From contig NZ_DATAGQ010000093.1 of assembly GCF_036263595.1 (NCBI RefSeq), positions 1 through 64,000 on the forward strand: 64,000 bases of DNA, written 5' to 3'. The stretch's first letter is position 1. Every line of letters starts with the position of its first letter. A program made the position numbers and the translations under genes. This stretch comes from Geminicoccus sp036263595 (GTDB taxonomy: Bacteria; Pseudomonadota; Alphaproteobacteria; Geminicoccales; Geminicoccaceae). Below, in pieces: positions 43,924 to 53,754 of this stretch. A model generated the notes under the pieces. The model did not search any database. It was not told the DNA's origin and saw nothing but the letters and a program-made list of their open reading frames with translations.

Positions 43924-46739
43924 GCCAGGATCTGAAGAGCACGGTCTTTCTGCCGAAGACCGATTTCCCGATGCGGGCCGCCTTGCCCGAGCGCGAGCCT
44001 GCAATCGTGCAGCGCTGGATCGACGCCGGCCTGTGGGAACAGATCCGTGGCAAGTCGAAGGGCCGGCCGCTCTTCGTGCTGCATGACGGCCCGCCTTATG
44101 CCAACGGCAACATCCATATGGGCACGACGTTGAACAAGGTCCTCAAAGACCTGATCAACCGCTCGCGCCAGATGCTTGGGTACGACGCCAACTACGTGCC
44201 CGGCTGGGATTGCCACGGGCTGCCGATCGAGTGGCAGATCGAGCAGGAGTACCGCAAGCGCGGGGCCGACAAGGATGCCGTGCCGATCGTCCAGTTCCGT
44301 CAGGAGTGCCGCCGGCACGCCGACAAGTACATCGATATCCAGCGCAAGGAGTTCCAGCGCCTGGGCTGCCTGGGCGACTGGAACCATCCCTACACGACGA
44401 TGGCTTTCTCGTCCGAGGCGTCGATCTTCGAGGAACTGGCCAAGTTCCTCCAGAACGGCTCGCTCTATCGCGGCCTGAAGGCGGTGATGTGGTCGACGGT
44501 CGAGAAGACCGCGCTCGCTGAAGCCGAGGTCGAGTACCACGACCACACCTCGACCACGATCTGGGTGCGCTTCCCGCTGGCCCGCGTGATCGACCCGGTG
44601 CTGACCGGGGCGGCCGTGGTGATCTGGACCACGACACCCTGGACGATCCCGGCCAATCGGGCCGTGGCCTACGGGTCCGACATCGCCTACGTGGCACTCG
44701 AGCCCACCGAGGTGGCAGACGATGCCACGGTCAAGGCCGGCGATCGGCTGATCGTGGCCGAGGATCTCCTGCCGTCGTTCCTGGAGACGGCTCGGATCAC
44801 CACGCACAAGGTGCGCGCCCGGTTCCCCGGCTCGGCCCTTGCCGGCTGTATCGCTCACCACCCGCTGCGTGGCCTGGCCGACGGCTACATGTTCGACGTG
44901 CCGCTCCTGGCCGGTGACTTCGTCACCACCGAACAGGGCACCGGCCTCGTTCATATCGCCCCGTCCCATGGCGAGGACGACTTCAACCTTGGTGCGGAGA
45001 ACGACATCCCGGCCGAGGACACGGTGGGCGACGACGGCACCTATACGGCGCGCGTCCCGGGCTTCGTCGGCACGCACGTGTTCAAGGCGCACGAGCCGGT
45101 GATCGCGGCCCTGGCCGAGCGCGGTGCGCTGGTGGCACGCGGTAAGCTGCTCCATTCCTACCCTCATTCCTGGCGATCCAAGGCACCCTTGATCTTCCGC
45201 GCCACCGCGCAGTGGTTCATCGCCATGGACGACTCGGTGCAGGTGCGCAGCAAGGCGCTGGCCGCGATCGACGCCACCACCTTCGTGCCGGAGAAGGGCA
45301 AGAATCGCCTGCGCTCGATGGTGGAGGACCGACCGGACTGGTGCGTCAGCCGCCAGCGTGCCTGGGGCGTGCCGATTGCCGTGTTCGTCGACAAGGCGAC
45401 CGGCCAGCCGCTGCGCGACCCCGAGGTCTGCCGGCGCATCGCCGACTCCTTTCGCGAGGAGGGCTCGGACGCCTGGTGGTCGCGCGACCCGCAGAGCTTC
45501 CTGGGCGACAGGTACCGCGCCGAGGATTTCGAGAAGGTCGACGACATTCTCGACGTCTGGTTCGACAGCGGCTCGACCCATGCGTTCACGCTGGAAGGCC
45601 GTCCGGACCTGCGCTGGCCGGCGGACCTCTACCTCGAGGGGTCGGACCAGCATCGCGGCTGGTTCCAGTCCTCGCTGCTGGAGAGCTGTGGCACCCGTGG
45701 TCGCGCACCCTTCGACACGGTGCTGACCCATGGCTTCGTGGTCGATGCCGCCGGGCGCAAGATGTCGAAGTCGCTCGGCAACACCCTTTCGCCCATGGAC
45801 CTGATGAAGACCCATGGTGCCGACATCCTGCGCCTCTGGGTGGTGTCCACGGACTTCTCCGAGGACATCCGCATCAGCAAGGACATCCTGGACCGAACGG
45901 CCGATTCCTACCGCAAGGCGCGCAACACCCTGCGCTACCTCCTGGCCAACCTGGACGGCTTCTCCCCGGCTGAACGATTGCCCTATGAGCAACTGCCGGA
46001 GCTGGAGCAGTGGGTGCTCCATCGGCTGGCCGAGATCGACCGGGCAGTGCGGGATGGCAACGAGGCTTACGACTTCCTTGGACCGTACAAGCAGGTCCTG
46101 GAATTCGCGTCGATCGACCTGTCGGCCTTCTACTTCGACGTCCGCAAGGATTCGCTCTACTGCGACCACCCTGAGGATCTGCGCCGCCGTGCCGCCCGCA
46201 CCGTCCTTGATCGTGTGTTCGAGCACCTGGTCCGGTGGCTGGCGCCGATCCTCGTGTTCACGACCGAGGAAGCCTGGCGCTATCGGCGTGGGGAGGAGGC
46301 CGGCAGCATCCACCTGGAGCAGTTCCTGGAGATTCCCGCATCATGGATGCGGCCGGACCTGGGCGAGCGTTGGGACCAGGTGCGTACGCTCAGGCGGGTG
46401 GTCACCGGTGCGCTCGAGATCGAGCGCCGCGAGAAGCGGATCGGCAGTTCGCTGGAGGCGGCTCCCGAGGTCTACATGACGGAGGCGCAGGCCAGGGTGC
46501 TGGATGGGCTGGACCTGGCGGAACTCGCCATCACCTCCTGGGCGAAAGCGAAAGTCGGTGAGGGGCCGGCGGATGCGTTCCGGCTCGAGGAGGTGGCCGG
46601 GGCATCCGTGGTGCCAAAGCAGGCCGAAGGCGAGAAGTGCCTGCGATGCTGGCGGGTCCTGCCTGAGGTCTCCAACTCCGAGGACCATGTCTGCCGCCGC
46701 TGTGCTGGCGTGCTTGGCCGGCTTCGCGTCGCAGCATGA
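43920..46739 (+). CDS. ileS: Isoleucyl-tRNA synthetase
   Basis: This 939-residue class I synthetase charges tRNA(Ile). It carries the HIGH motif as HMGT at 66-69 (PYANGNIHMG), an editing domain around residues 190-400 with TTTPWTIPANRAVAYG, and KMSKS at 614-618. A C-terminal zinc site (KCLRCW...CRRC) marks the bacterial mupirocin-sensitive type. It is coupled at both ends by ATGA overlaps to ribF and lspA. A very long antisense frame across it is a composition artefact. Confidence 0.98.
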   Translation: MSQDLKSTVFLPKTDFPMRAALPEREPAIVQRWIDAGLWEQIRGKSKGRPLFVLHDGPPYANGNIHMGTTLNKVLKDLINRSRQMLGYDANYVPGWDCHGLPIEWQIEQEYRKRGADKDAVPIVQFRQECRRHADKYIDIQRKEFQRLGCLGDWNHPYTTMAFSSEASIFEELAKFLQNGSLYRGLKAVMWSTVEKTALAEAEVEYHDHTSTTIWVRFPLARVIDPVLTGAAVVIWTTTPWTIPANRAVAYGSDIAYVALEPTEVADDATVKAGDRLIVAEDLLPSFLETARITTHKVRARFPGSALAGCIAHHPLRGLADGYMFDVPLLAGDFVTTEQGTGLVHIAPSHGEDDFNLGAENDIPAEDTVGDDGTYTARVPGFVGTHVFKAHEPVIAALAERGALVARGKLLHSYPHSWRSKAPLIFRATAQWFIAMDDSVQVRSKALAAIDATTFVPEKGKNRLRSMVEDRPDWCVSRQRAWGVPIAVFVDKATGQPLRDPEVCRRIADSFREEGSDAWWSRDPQSFLGDRYRAEDFEKVDDILDVWFDSGSTHAFTLEGRPDLRWPADLYLEGSDQHRGWFQSSLLESCGTRGRAPFDTVLTHGFVVDAAGRKMSKSLGNTLSPMDLMKTHGADILRLWVVSTDFSEDIRISKDILDRTADSYRKARNTLRYLLANLDGFSPAERLPYEQLPELEQWVLHRLAEIDRAVRDGNEAYDFLGPYKQVLEFASIDLSAFYFDVRKDSLYCDHPEDLRRRAARTVLDRVFEHLVRWLAPILVFTTEEAWRYRRGEEAGSIHLEQFLEIPASWMRPDLGERWDQVRTLRRVVTGALEIERREKRIGSSLEAAPEVYMTEAQARVLDGLDLAELAITSWAKAKVGEGPADAFRLEEVAGASVVPKQAEGEKCLRCWRVLPEVSNSEDHVCRRCAGVLGRLRVAA

Positions 46740-47209
46740 CCCACGTCCGCGCGGCGCTGCTGCTGGCCGTCATCGTGTTCGTCCTGGACCAGGCGACCAA
46801 GGAGGCCGTTCTGTACTTGTCGGATCGCCTGCCCACGGCCGTCATGCCGTTCTTCAACCTGGTGCTCGTCTGGAACCCGGGCATCAGCTTTGGGATGTTC
46901 GGCGGGGACAAGGCGCTGGAACCCTGGATCCTGGTCGGCCTGACCGCCGTGATTTCCACTGGGCTCGTGATCTGGCTGGTCCGCGAGCGGCACCGGCCGA
47001 CCGCGCTGGCCCTGGGCCTGGTGCTCGGTGGTGCGGTGGGCAACGTAATTGACCGCCTCCGGCACGGCGCGGTCGTGGACTTCCTGGATTTCCACGTTGC
47101 CGGCTTTCACTGGCCGGCCTTCAATGTCGCGGATTCGGCGATCGTGGTGGGCGCATTGTTGCTGGTGGCGGAGAGCTTCATGGGCAAGAAGAAGGAGGCA
47201 GCCTCGTGA
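46736..47209 (+). CDS. lspA: Lipoprotein signal peptidase (signal peptidase II)
   Basis: This inner-membrane aspartic protease cleaves prolipoproteins. The 157 residues have four helices, with the catalytic aspartates in GNVIDRLRHGAVVDFLDF and FNVADSAIVVGA. The FFNLVLVWNPGISFGMF strand is conserved. It starts in ATGA with the ileS stop and ends in GTGA with the next gene, which itself encodes a lipoprotein and hence a substrate of LspA. Confidence 0.97.
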   Translation: MTHVRAALLLAVIVFVLDQATKEAVLYLSDRLPTAVMPFFNLVLVWNPGISFGMFGGDKALEPWILVGLTAVISTGLVIWLVRERHRPTALALGLVLGGAVGNVIDRLRHGAVVDFLDFHVAGFHWPAFNVADSAIVVGALLLVAESFMGKKKEAAS

Positions 47210-47808
47210 GCAGGGCCGGGTCGAGGGCGACCGGATGCGCACTGGCAGGGGCAGCCATTCTGCTGCTGGGCGGCTGCGACACCACCATCCAGGAACAACT
47301 CGGGCTGCGCCGGACCGGGCCCGACGAGTTCCAGGTAATCAGGCGGGAGCCGCTGACCATGCCGCCTTCCCTGGCCGAACTGCCGCCGCCGAGGCCTGGG
47401 GCACCCGCACTCAGTGAAGCGCGTCCCTCCGAGGAAGCCAGGCAGGTCCTGCTGGGCAACGCTACCGTGATCGGCGCTGGCAATACCGCTGACGGCTCGA
47501 TGGAGGCAGTGGAGGTACCGGTGACGCCCGGCCAGCAGGCACTCCTGGACGAGACCGGCGAGATCCCCGCCGATCCCGATATCCGGCGTACTCTTGAACA
47601 GGAGGAGCAGGACGCCACATCGATCAGTACGCGGACCTTCCTGTTCATTGCATCCTGGCAGCGCGACCAGCCGGAGGACGAGCCGGGTCTGGTGCTCGAT
47701 CCGGTCGCGGAGGCCCAGCGCCTGCAGCAGGCTGGCGTGAACGCATCGAACAAGCCGCTCACCACCCGCGTCGGCAGCGTGCCGCTTGCCATCCCGCCGG
47801 TGAATTGA
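47206..47808 (+). CDS. DUF3035 lipoprotein
   Basis: This 200-residue outer-membrane or periplasmic lipoprotein has a signal sequence ending in LLLGGCDTT (lipobox LGGC). The mature region is Pro- and Glu-rich with the family segment FQVIRREPLTMPPSLAELPPPRPG, and is otherwise low in secondary structure. DUF3035 is restricted largely to alphaproteobacteria and typically lies between lspA and M16 peptidase genes, as here. GTG 47206 overlaps the lspA stop. The function is unknown. Confidence 0.9.
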   Translation: MSRAGSRATGCALAGAAILLLGGCDTTIQEQLGLRRTGPDEFQVIRREPLTMPPSLAELPPPRPGAPALSEARPSEEARQVLLGNATVIGAGNTADGSMEAVEVPVTPGQQALLDETGEIPADPDIRRTLEQEEQDATSISTRTFLFIASWQRDQPEDEPGLVLDPVAEAQRLQQAGVNASNKPLTTRVGSVPLAIPPVN

Positions 47809-47817
47809 GGACAACAC

Positions 47818-49128
47818 GTGCACGCGATCGCCGGATTGAATCCCCAGGGACTGGTTCCGCCGCAAAAGGGCCTGTTTCATCCGGCCACCTTCCATCTCGG
47901 CAACGGGATGGAAGTGGTGGTGGTCGAGAACCATCGTGCACCTGTGGTAGCCCACTGGGTGTGGTACAAGGTCGGCTGCGCGGACAGCCCCATCGGGAAA
48001 TCCGGCCTTCCGCACTTCCTCGAACATCTGATGTTCAAGGGCACGGATGCAATTCCGCCCGGTGCCTTCTCCAAGGAAGTCGCGAAGCAGGGCGGCAACG
48101 ACAACGCCCAGACAAGCTTGGACTACACTGCCTATTTCCAGCTGATCGCCAAGGACCGTCTGCCCCTGATGATGCAGATGGAAGCCGACAGGATGGCGAA
48201 CCTGCGCCTGGTCGACGAGATCGTGTACCCGGAGCGGGACGTCATCGTCGAGGAACGGCGCCAGCGGATCGACAACGACCCCAACGCGCAGCTCCACGAG
48301 CAGATGAGCGCGCTGCAGTACCTGCACCATCCCTACCGCCTGCCGGTGATCGGCTGGATGCACGAGATCCAGGCCTATACCCGCGAGGATGCGCTGGCCT
48401 TCTATGACCGTTGGTACGCACCAGGAAATGCGGTGCTAGTGGTGGCCGGAGACATCACGGCGGACGAACTCCGCCCGCTCGCCGAAGCTACCTACGGAAA
48501 GGTGGCGCCGCGCGGCACGCCGGAGCGGGTGCGCGTTGGCGAGCCGCCGCAGCTGGCCGAGCGCCGCCTGCAACTGGCCGACGAGCGCGTGGGGCAGCCC
48601 TTCCTGATCCGCTCATACCTGGTGCCGTCCTTCGCCAGCGCCGGCAAGGAGCACGCCTATCCGCTCGAGGTCCTGATGGAGTGGCTGGGGACGGGTGGAA
48701 CGTCCGAGCTGTTCCGCGACCTCGTGGTCGAGAAGGGGCTGGCGTCCAATGCCGGCGGGTTCTACCGGGGCGTGTCGCTCGATCCGACCATGCTTCGAGT
48801 CTACGCGATCCCACGGCCCGGCGTCGGCCTGGACACGCTGGAGAGCGAGCTCGACGAGGTGCTTGCCCGGGTGGTGCGCGACGGCATTCCTGCGGACGCC
48901 CTCGAACGAGTGCAGCGGCGCATGCTCGCCGAATCTGTCTATGACCGGGACAGCCTGATGGGCGCCTCGCGCTATTTCGGTGCTTGCCTGTGCAGCGGCC
49001 TGACAGTCGAGGATGCGGAGGCCTGGCCGGAGCGGATCGCGGCTGTCACGGTCGATGACGTGCGCGCGGCTGGGGCCCTTGCGTTCAACAAGCGGCATGC
49101 GGTGACGGGCCACTTGGTCCACGCCTGA
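47818..49128 (+). CDS. M16-family zinc peptidase, active subunit
   Basis: This 436-residue pitrilysin-type peptidase has the inverted zinc motif H66-F-L-E-H70 in GLPHFLEHLMFKG and a third ligand in VYPERDVIVEERRQ. A second M16 half contains the ELFRDLVVEKGLA region. These proteins act as peptidases on periplasmic or membrane substrates; no signal sequence is obvious here. The GTG start follows TTGAGGACAACAC. It is paired with the next gene as the usual catalytic plus non-catalytic M16B duo. Confidence 0.93.
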   Translation: MHAIAGLNPQGLVPPQKGLFHPATFHLGNGMEVVVVENHRAPVVAHWVWYKVGCADSPIGKSGLPHFLEHLMFKGTDAIPPGAFSKEVAKQGGNDNAQTSLDYTAYFQLIAKDRLPLMMQMEADRMANLRLVDEIVYPERDVIVEERRQRIDNDPNAQLHEQMSALQYLHHPYRLPVIGWMHEIQAYTREDALAFYDRWYAPGNAVLVVAGDITADELRPLAEATYGKVAPRGTPERVRVGEPPQLAERRLQLADERVGQPFLIRSYLVPSFASAGKEHAYPLEVLMEWLGTGGTSELFRDLVVEKGLASNAGGFYRGVSLDPTMLRVYAIPRPGVGLDTLESELDEVLARVVRDGIPADALERVQRRMLAESVYDRDSLMGASRYFGACLCSGLTVEDAEAWPERIAAVTVDDVRAAGALAFNKRHAVTGHLVHA

Positions 49129-49172
49129 TTCCGTCTTTCAACGTTACCTTCCAGTCAGAGGAGTGCCGCAGC

Positions 49173-50426
49173 TTGGTCCCCGTTCAGGAGGTGAAGACCC
49201 CAGGCGGCATCCGCGCCTATCTTGTGACCGAGCGGACGGTGCCGTTCCTGTCCCTGGGCTTCCACTTTCGTGGTGGTGCCAAGCTTGACCCGTTCGGGAA
49301 GGACGGATTGGCAAGCTTCACGGCCGGCGTGATCGACGAGGGGGCAGGCCCCTACGACACGCAGGCCTTCCGGCGCGAGCTGGAAGACAATGTCATCCGC
49401 CTGGGCTTCGACGCCGATCGCGACGGGTTCAGCGGCCATCTCAAGACATTGTCCGCGACGCGTGACCACGCCTTCGAGCTTCTGCGCCTGGCGCTGCACG
49501 AGCCGCGCCTCGATGCAGAACCGGTCGAGCGGGTGCGTGCCCAGGTCCAGGCCGATCTGTCGCGACGGGCCAAGGACCCCAATGCCCAGGCGCGTCGCCA
49601 CTTCTACCATGGCATGTTCGGCACGCATGCCTATGGTCGGCCGATCCGCGGCACCCTGGAGACGGTCACGCTTTTCAGCGCCGGCGATGTTCGAACCTAT
49701 GTGTCGGAGGCGTTGCGCAAGGACGATCTGGTGGTCGGTGTGTGCGGCGACATCGATGCCGCGACGCTGGCGCCCTTACTCGATCATGCCTTTGGCACGC
49801 TTCCGGCCGGCAGCGCCTGGACGGTCGAGACCGCCGTGCCAATGGCCGGCCCAGGCCTCGAGATCGTAGAGATCGACAATCCTCAGACCGTGGCGATGTT
49901 CGGCCATGGCGGGATTGAACGGCATGATCCGGGATACCAGGCTGCCTTCGTCGCCAACCACATCCTGGCCGGTGGCGGCTTTTCCTCGCGGTTGATGGAG
50001 GAGGTCCGGGAGAAGCGTGGCCTGGCTTATGGCGTCGGTGCGTCGCTGGTGGAATTGCAGGGCGCGCCGCTCTGGATCGGGCATGTCGCGACCAGCAACG
50101 ACCGCGTGGCGCAGTCCCTGGAGATCATCGCGAGCGAAGCCAGCAAGCTGGCCAATGGAATGCTCGACTCTCCTGAGCTGGAGGATGCCCGCACCTATAT
50201 CACCGGCTCGTTCCCGCTGCGGCTGACAAGCAATGACCAGGTGGCCGGCATGCTGGTGGGCATGCTGACCCTGGACCTGGGCCAGGACTACCTGGATCGC
50301 CGCAACCAGCTGATCGAGGCGCTCACGCTCGAGGAGGTACAGGCGGCGGCACGACGCCTGTTCCATCCTGATGCCATGCGTGTGGTGGCCGTGGGCAAGC
50401 CGCAGGGCCTCAAGGCGGCCGCCTGA
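49173..50426 (+). CDS. M16-family peptidase homologue, non-catalytic subunit
   Basis: This 417-residue partner of the M16 peptidase lacks HxxEH: the matching position reads GLASFTAGVIDEG. It keeps the second-domain arginine/tyrosine region (FSSRLMEEVREKRGLAYGVG) that completes the active site of the dimer. The TTG start at 49173 follows AGAGGAG at a somewhat long spacing, and no ATG fits. It lies 44 bases after the catalytic subunit gene, and mutL follows at once. Confidence 0.9.
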   Translation: MVPVQEVKTPGGIRAYLVTERTVPFLSLGFHFRGGAKLDPFGKDGLASFTAGVIDEGAGPYDTQAFRRELEDNVIRLGFDADRDGFSGHLKTLSATRDHAFELLRLALHEPRLDAEPVERVRAQVQADLSRRAKDPNAQARRHFYHGMFGTHAYGRPIRGTLETVTLFSAGDVRTYVSEALRKDDLVVGVCGDIDAATLAPLLDHAFGTLPAGSAWTVETAVPMAGPGLEIVEIDNPQTVAMFGHGGIERHDPGYQAAFVANHILAGGGFSSRLMEEVREKRGLAYGVGASLVELQGAPLWIGHVATSNDRVAQSLEIIASEASKLANGMLDSPELEDARTYITGSFPLRLTSNDQVAGMLVGMLTLDLGQDYLDRRNQLIEALTLEEVQAAARRLFHPDAMRVVAVGKPQGLKAAA

Positions 50427-50434
50427 CCGCCACC

Positions 50435-52249
50435 GTGGGGGAAGACTGGACTCCATTGCCGATCTGCCGCCTGCCCGATCATCTCGTCAATCGCATCGCC
50501 GCCGGCGAGGTGGTGGAACGGCCAGCCTCGGCCATGAAGGAGTTGATCGAGAACGCCCTGGATGCCGGCGCCAGCCGGATCGAGGTAGCTGTCGCCAATG
50601 GCGGGCGCAGCCTGATCCAGGTAGCCGACGACGGTGTCGGCATGACGGAGGCTGACCTCCGGCTCTGCGTGGAGCGGCATGCGACCAGCAAACTCCTGCC
50701 GGATGCGGATCTCGTCCGGATCGCCACGCTCGGCTTTCGGGGTGAGGCGCTGGCGTCGATCGCGGCGGTGGCACGACTGAGCATCACGACCCGTACGACG
50801 GAGGCAGCCCACGCGATCGTGCTCGATGTCGAAGCGGGCAAGGTCGCGCCGATTCGGCCGGCCGCCGCTCCGGTCGGCACGCGGATCGAGGTGCGTGACC
50901 TGTTCTTCGCGACACCGGCCCGCCTGGCCTTCCTGAAGTCGGAGCGGGCCGAGGCAGCGGCCATCCTTGACCAGTTCGACCGGCTGGCCCTGGCCCGGCC
51001 CGACATCGCGTTCAGCTTGATCATCGACGGTCAGGAGCGGCGCCGGTTCGAGCCGCCGCGTGAACCGTCAAGCAGGCTGGAAGCGCGCGTTGCAGCCGTG
51101 TTCGGGGCAGCGTTCCTAGACGATGCTGTGCCGCTCGCTGTCGAGCGGAGCGGGATCGGCCTGTCCGGCTATTTCGGCCTGCCGACCGAGGCCGCCTACG
51201 GACGGCGGCCGTTCCTGGTCGTGGTGAACGGCCGGCCTGTACGCGACCGGCTGGTGGAAACGGGGCTGCGGATCGGCTACGGCGATACGCTCGCCAAGAA
51301 CCGGCTGCCGGGTGCAGCGCTGATGGTCGCGCTCGATCCCGAGCGGGTCGACGTGAACGTTCACCCGGCCAAGACCGAGCTTCGGTTCCGCGAGCCGGAT
51401 CTCGTGCGAAGCCTGGTGATCGGGGCTATCCGTCGCTTGCTGGAGCAGGCAGGCCAACGCACCGCCCGCTCCGTGTCGCTCGATCGACTGGCTGTCGCCA
51501 CGGAGCCAGGTTCCCGGGTTCCTGCTTGGCCGTCAGCCTATCGCTCCGGCCATGCCGTTGGCGCCCTGTCCCCTGGACTTGCCGAGGCCGCGATCGCCTT
51601 CCAGGCAAGGCTGGATGTCGGTGCGCCATCGGCTCGGGTGGAAACAGCAGATCCACGGCAATCGGCGCAGCGGCATCCGCTCGGGGTCGCTCGCGTGCAG
51701 TTGTTCGATGCGTACGTGCTGGCGGAGACGACCGACGGTTTCGTGTTGGTCGATCAGCATGCTGCGCACGAGCGTATTGTCTACGAGCGGCTCAAGGCCG
51801 AGTTGCATGACGGTGCAGTAGCACGGCAGGGCCAACTCGTTCCCGTGGTGGTGGACCTGCCGGAGGATGCAGTCGAGCGGCTGGTTGCCGCCGCAGAGCC
51901 TTTGAGCCGGTTGGGGCTGGTCCTGGAAGCCTTCGGATCCCGTGCGGTCATGGTGCGGGAGAGCCCGGCCATGCTGGGAGCGGCCGACCTGGCCGGGCTT
52001 GTTCATGATCTTGCCGACGGCTTGGCCGAACAGGGTGGTCCCCACGTTCTCCTGCGTTCGCTGGAGCGTGTCGCCGCAACGATGGCCTGTCATGGTAGCA
52101 TACGGGCCGGCCGGCGGCTCACGCTGGCCGAGATGGACGCATTGCTGCGCCAGATCGAGACGACTCCCAATGGCGGCACCTGCAATCATGGCCGACCCAC
52201 CTGGATTGCCGTTGGGCGAACCGTCATCGACCGGCTTTTCGGCCGCTAG
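50435..52249 (+). CDS. mutL: DNA mismatch repair protein MutL
   Basis: MutL links MutS to strand removal. The 604 residues begin with a GHKL ATPase domain (AGEVVERPASAMKELIENALDAG, then DDGVGM and GFRGEALASIA). The C-terminal domain carries the endonuclease motif DQHA-x2-E-x4-E (DQHAAHERIVYE), ACHGSIRAGR and CNHGRP. It is therefore a nicking-type MutL, as expected without MutH. The start is GTG 50435 or TTG 50456 after GGGGGAAG. It closes the ribF-to-mutL plus-strand run. Confidence 0.96.
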   Translation: MGEDWTPLPICRLPDHLVNRIAAGEVVERPASAMKELIENALDAGASRIEVAVANGGRSLIQVADDGVGMTEADLRLCVERHATSKLLPDADLVRIATLGFRGEALASIAAVARLSITTRTTEAAHAIVLDVEAGKVAPIRPAAAPVGTRIEVRDLFFATPARLAFLKSERAEAAAILDQFDRLALARPDIAFSLIIDGQERRRFEPPREPSSRLEARVAAVFGAAFLDDAVPLAVERSGIGLSGYFGLPTEAAYGRRPFLVVVNGRPVRDRLVETGLRIGYGDTLAKNRLPGAALMVALDPERVDVNVHPAKTELRFREPDLVRSLVIGAIRRLLEQAGQRTARSVSLDRLAVATEPGSRVPAWPSAYRSGHAVGALSPGLAEAAIAFQARLDVGAPSARVETADPRQSAQRHPLGVARVQLFDAYVLAETTDGFVLVDQHAAHERIVYERLKAELHDGAVARQGQLVPVVVDLPEDAVERLVAAAEPLSRLGLVLEAFGSRAVMVRESPAMLGAADLAGLVHDLADGLAEQGGPHVLLRSLERVAATMACHGSIRAGRRLTLAEMDALLRQIETTPNGGTCNHGRPTWIAVGRTVIDRLFGR

Positions 52250-52284
52250 AATGATCCGTCATGCGCCGCGTGTGCCACACGGCC

Positions 52285-52313
52285 TCGACGGCGGGAGCAA
52301 CTTCGGTTATATC
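52285..52313 (+). promoter_or_regulatory. Possible promoter of fdxA
   Basis: TCGACG (52285-52290) and TATATC (52308-52313) are spaced by 17 bases, about 100 bases before the fdxA start. The -35 box is weak. Confidence 0.3.
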
Positions 52314-52411
52314 TGGCCAGACGCAGCGTCCTGCACCGAGCAGAGCAAGATCAGCTGTCAGGCCGGTGGCAACTTGTCTCCGGCCTTTTACATGGAAGCG
52401 TCGGAGTCTCT

Positions 52412-52753
52412 ATGGCCTACGTGGTCACCGAAGCCTGCATCAAGTGCAAGTACACCGATTGTGTCGAGGTTTGCCCCGTGGATTGCTTCTACGAGGGTGA
52501 GAATATGCTGGTGATCAACCCTGACGAGTGCATCGATTGCGGGGTTTGTGAGCCGGAATGCCCGGCGGAGGCCATCCGCCCGGACCTCGAGAGCGAGGCG
52601 GAGAAGTGGGCGGAACTTAACCGTGATTTTTCAGCCCAGTGGCCGAACCTGACGAAGAAGCGGCCTGCTCCGGCGGACGCGGACAGTTTCAAGGGCGTGA
52701 AGGGCAAGTACGAAATGTACTTCAGCCCGGATCCAGGCCAGGGCAATGGCTGA
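52412..52753 (+). CDS. fdxA: Seven-iron ferredoxin
   Basis: This 113-residue electron carrier is of the Azotobacter FdI type. C9, C17 and C50 fit the [3Fe-4S] cluster; C21, C40, C43 and C46 fit the [4Fe-4S] cluster; C12 and C25 are extra. The C-terminal PNLTKKRPAPADAD...KYEMYFSPDPG extension is characteristic of alphaproteobacterial FdxA. GGAG precedes the ATG. It could supply the P450 at 29 kb, but nothing but co-occurrence supports this. carD follows. Confidence 0.96.
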   Translation: MAYVVTEACIKCKYTDCVEVCPVDCFYEGENMLVINPDECIDCGVCEPECPAEAIRPDLESEAEKWAELNRDFSAQWPNLTKKRPAPADADSFKGVKGKYEMYFSPDPGQGNG

Positions 52754-52993
52754 GCCAGCTACGGCGTACGCACGGACGCGTGATGAGCGATAATAGTAGC
52801 TCTCTTAGATAAAATGTGCTATATCTTGTGTGCTTAAGTGAAGCGATTGGTCTTCCTGCGGTCGTCGCTCGTGATTTTCATGTCCTAGTCGGGCACTTCC
52901 ACGTTTGCGACGACGTGGTGTTCTTATCGAAGAGAACCGTCGGGCCTCACCATGTTTGGTTGGGTCGCGACGAGACGCGAAGGAAAGTGCCGC

Positions 52994-53497
52994 ATGGCCA
53001 AGAAAGAACTGGCTTTCGAGCCCGGTGATCATATCGTCTACCCTTCGCATGGGGTAGGCAGAGTCCGCAGCGTCGAGACAGAGATCATCGCCGGGTTCGA
53101 GCTGGAGATGTATGTCGTCGGTTTCGAGAACGAGCGCCTCACGCTGCGCGTACCGGTCGGCAAGGCTGCCAAGGCTGGCATGCGGAAGCTCAGCTCGCGC
53201 GAGAAGATCCAGTCTGCGCTGGAAGCGCTGAAGATCAAGACCAAGCCGCGCCGCTCGGTCATGTGGAGCCGTCGCGCGCAGGAATACGAAGCGAAGATCA
53301 ACTCCGGTGACCCGGTGGCCATCGCCGAAGTGGTGCGTGAGCTGCATCGCGCCGAGGATGCCGAGCAATCCTATTCCGAACGGCAGATGTACCGCGCTGC
53401 CCTGGAGCGCTTGGCCCGTGAAGTCGCAGCAATCGACAAGGTCGATGAGGCGGAAGCGACCCGTCGCCTGGAGAAAGTGCTCTCCGCGGCGGCGTGA
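52994..53497 (+). CDS. carD: CarD-family RNA polymerase-binding regulator
   Basis: CarD proteins bind the RNA polymerase beta subunit and stabilise open promoter complexes, often at rRNA promoters. The 167 residues start with FEPGDHIVYPSHGVGRV of the Tudor-like RNAP-interaction domain, followed by a helical DNA-binding part (YSERQMYRAALERLAREVA). AAGGAAA precedes ATG 52994. The 240 bases upstream are A/T-rich, and a strong terminator follows. The fdxA-carD order is common in alphaproteobacteria. Confidence 0.95.
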   Translation: MAKKELAFEPGDHIVYPSHGVGRVRSVETEIIAGFELEMYVVGFENERLTLRVPVGKAAKAGMRKLSSREKIQSALEALKIKTKPRRSVMWSRRAQEYEAKINSGDPVAIAEVVRELHRAEDAEQSYSERQMYRAALERLAREVAAIDKVDEAEATRRLEKVLSAAA

Positions 53498-53521
53498 TGT
53501 CAGCTGTTTCCAGCTCGAACG

Positions 53522-53551
53522 ACGGGGGCATCGGCCCCCGTTTCGTTTTTT
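53522..53551 (+). terminator. Rho-independent terminator of carD
   Basis: Eight-base arms ACGGGGGC and GCCCCCGT enclose ATCG and run into TTCGTTTTTT, 24 bases after the carD stop. The following 200 bases up to the gshB 3' end hold nothing I recognise. Confidence 0.9.
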
Positions 53552-53754
53552 AACCTTCGTATTTCTGCTGGTCCTGCGGAGTGCGCTGACAGCGGGCTGA
53601 TTGGTGACGCCGCGCCCTTCGTCTCAGACATGAGAGGCTTGCCGAGGGCCGGGTGGAACATGACCGGTCTTCCTGGCCTTACGCGGCATCGGGCAGAGCC
53701 GGCAAACGCTGCAGCCCGGGTGACCTGCCGCGAGCGCGTCGCCGGCTCGCAGCC

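Noticed and set aside
43773..46313. 846-codon minus-strand open frame across ileS
   Set aside because: Wholly antisense to a full-length isoleucyl-tRNA synthetase with all motifs.
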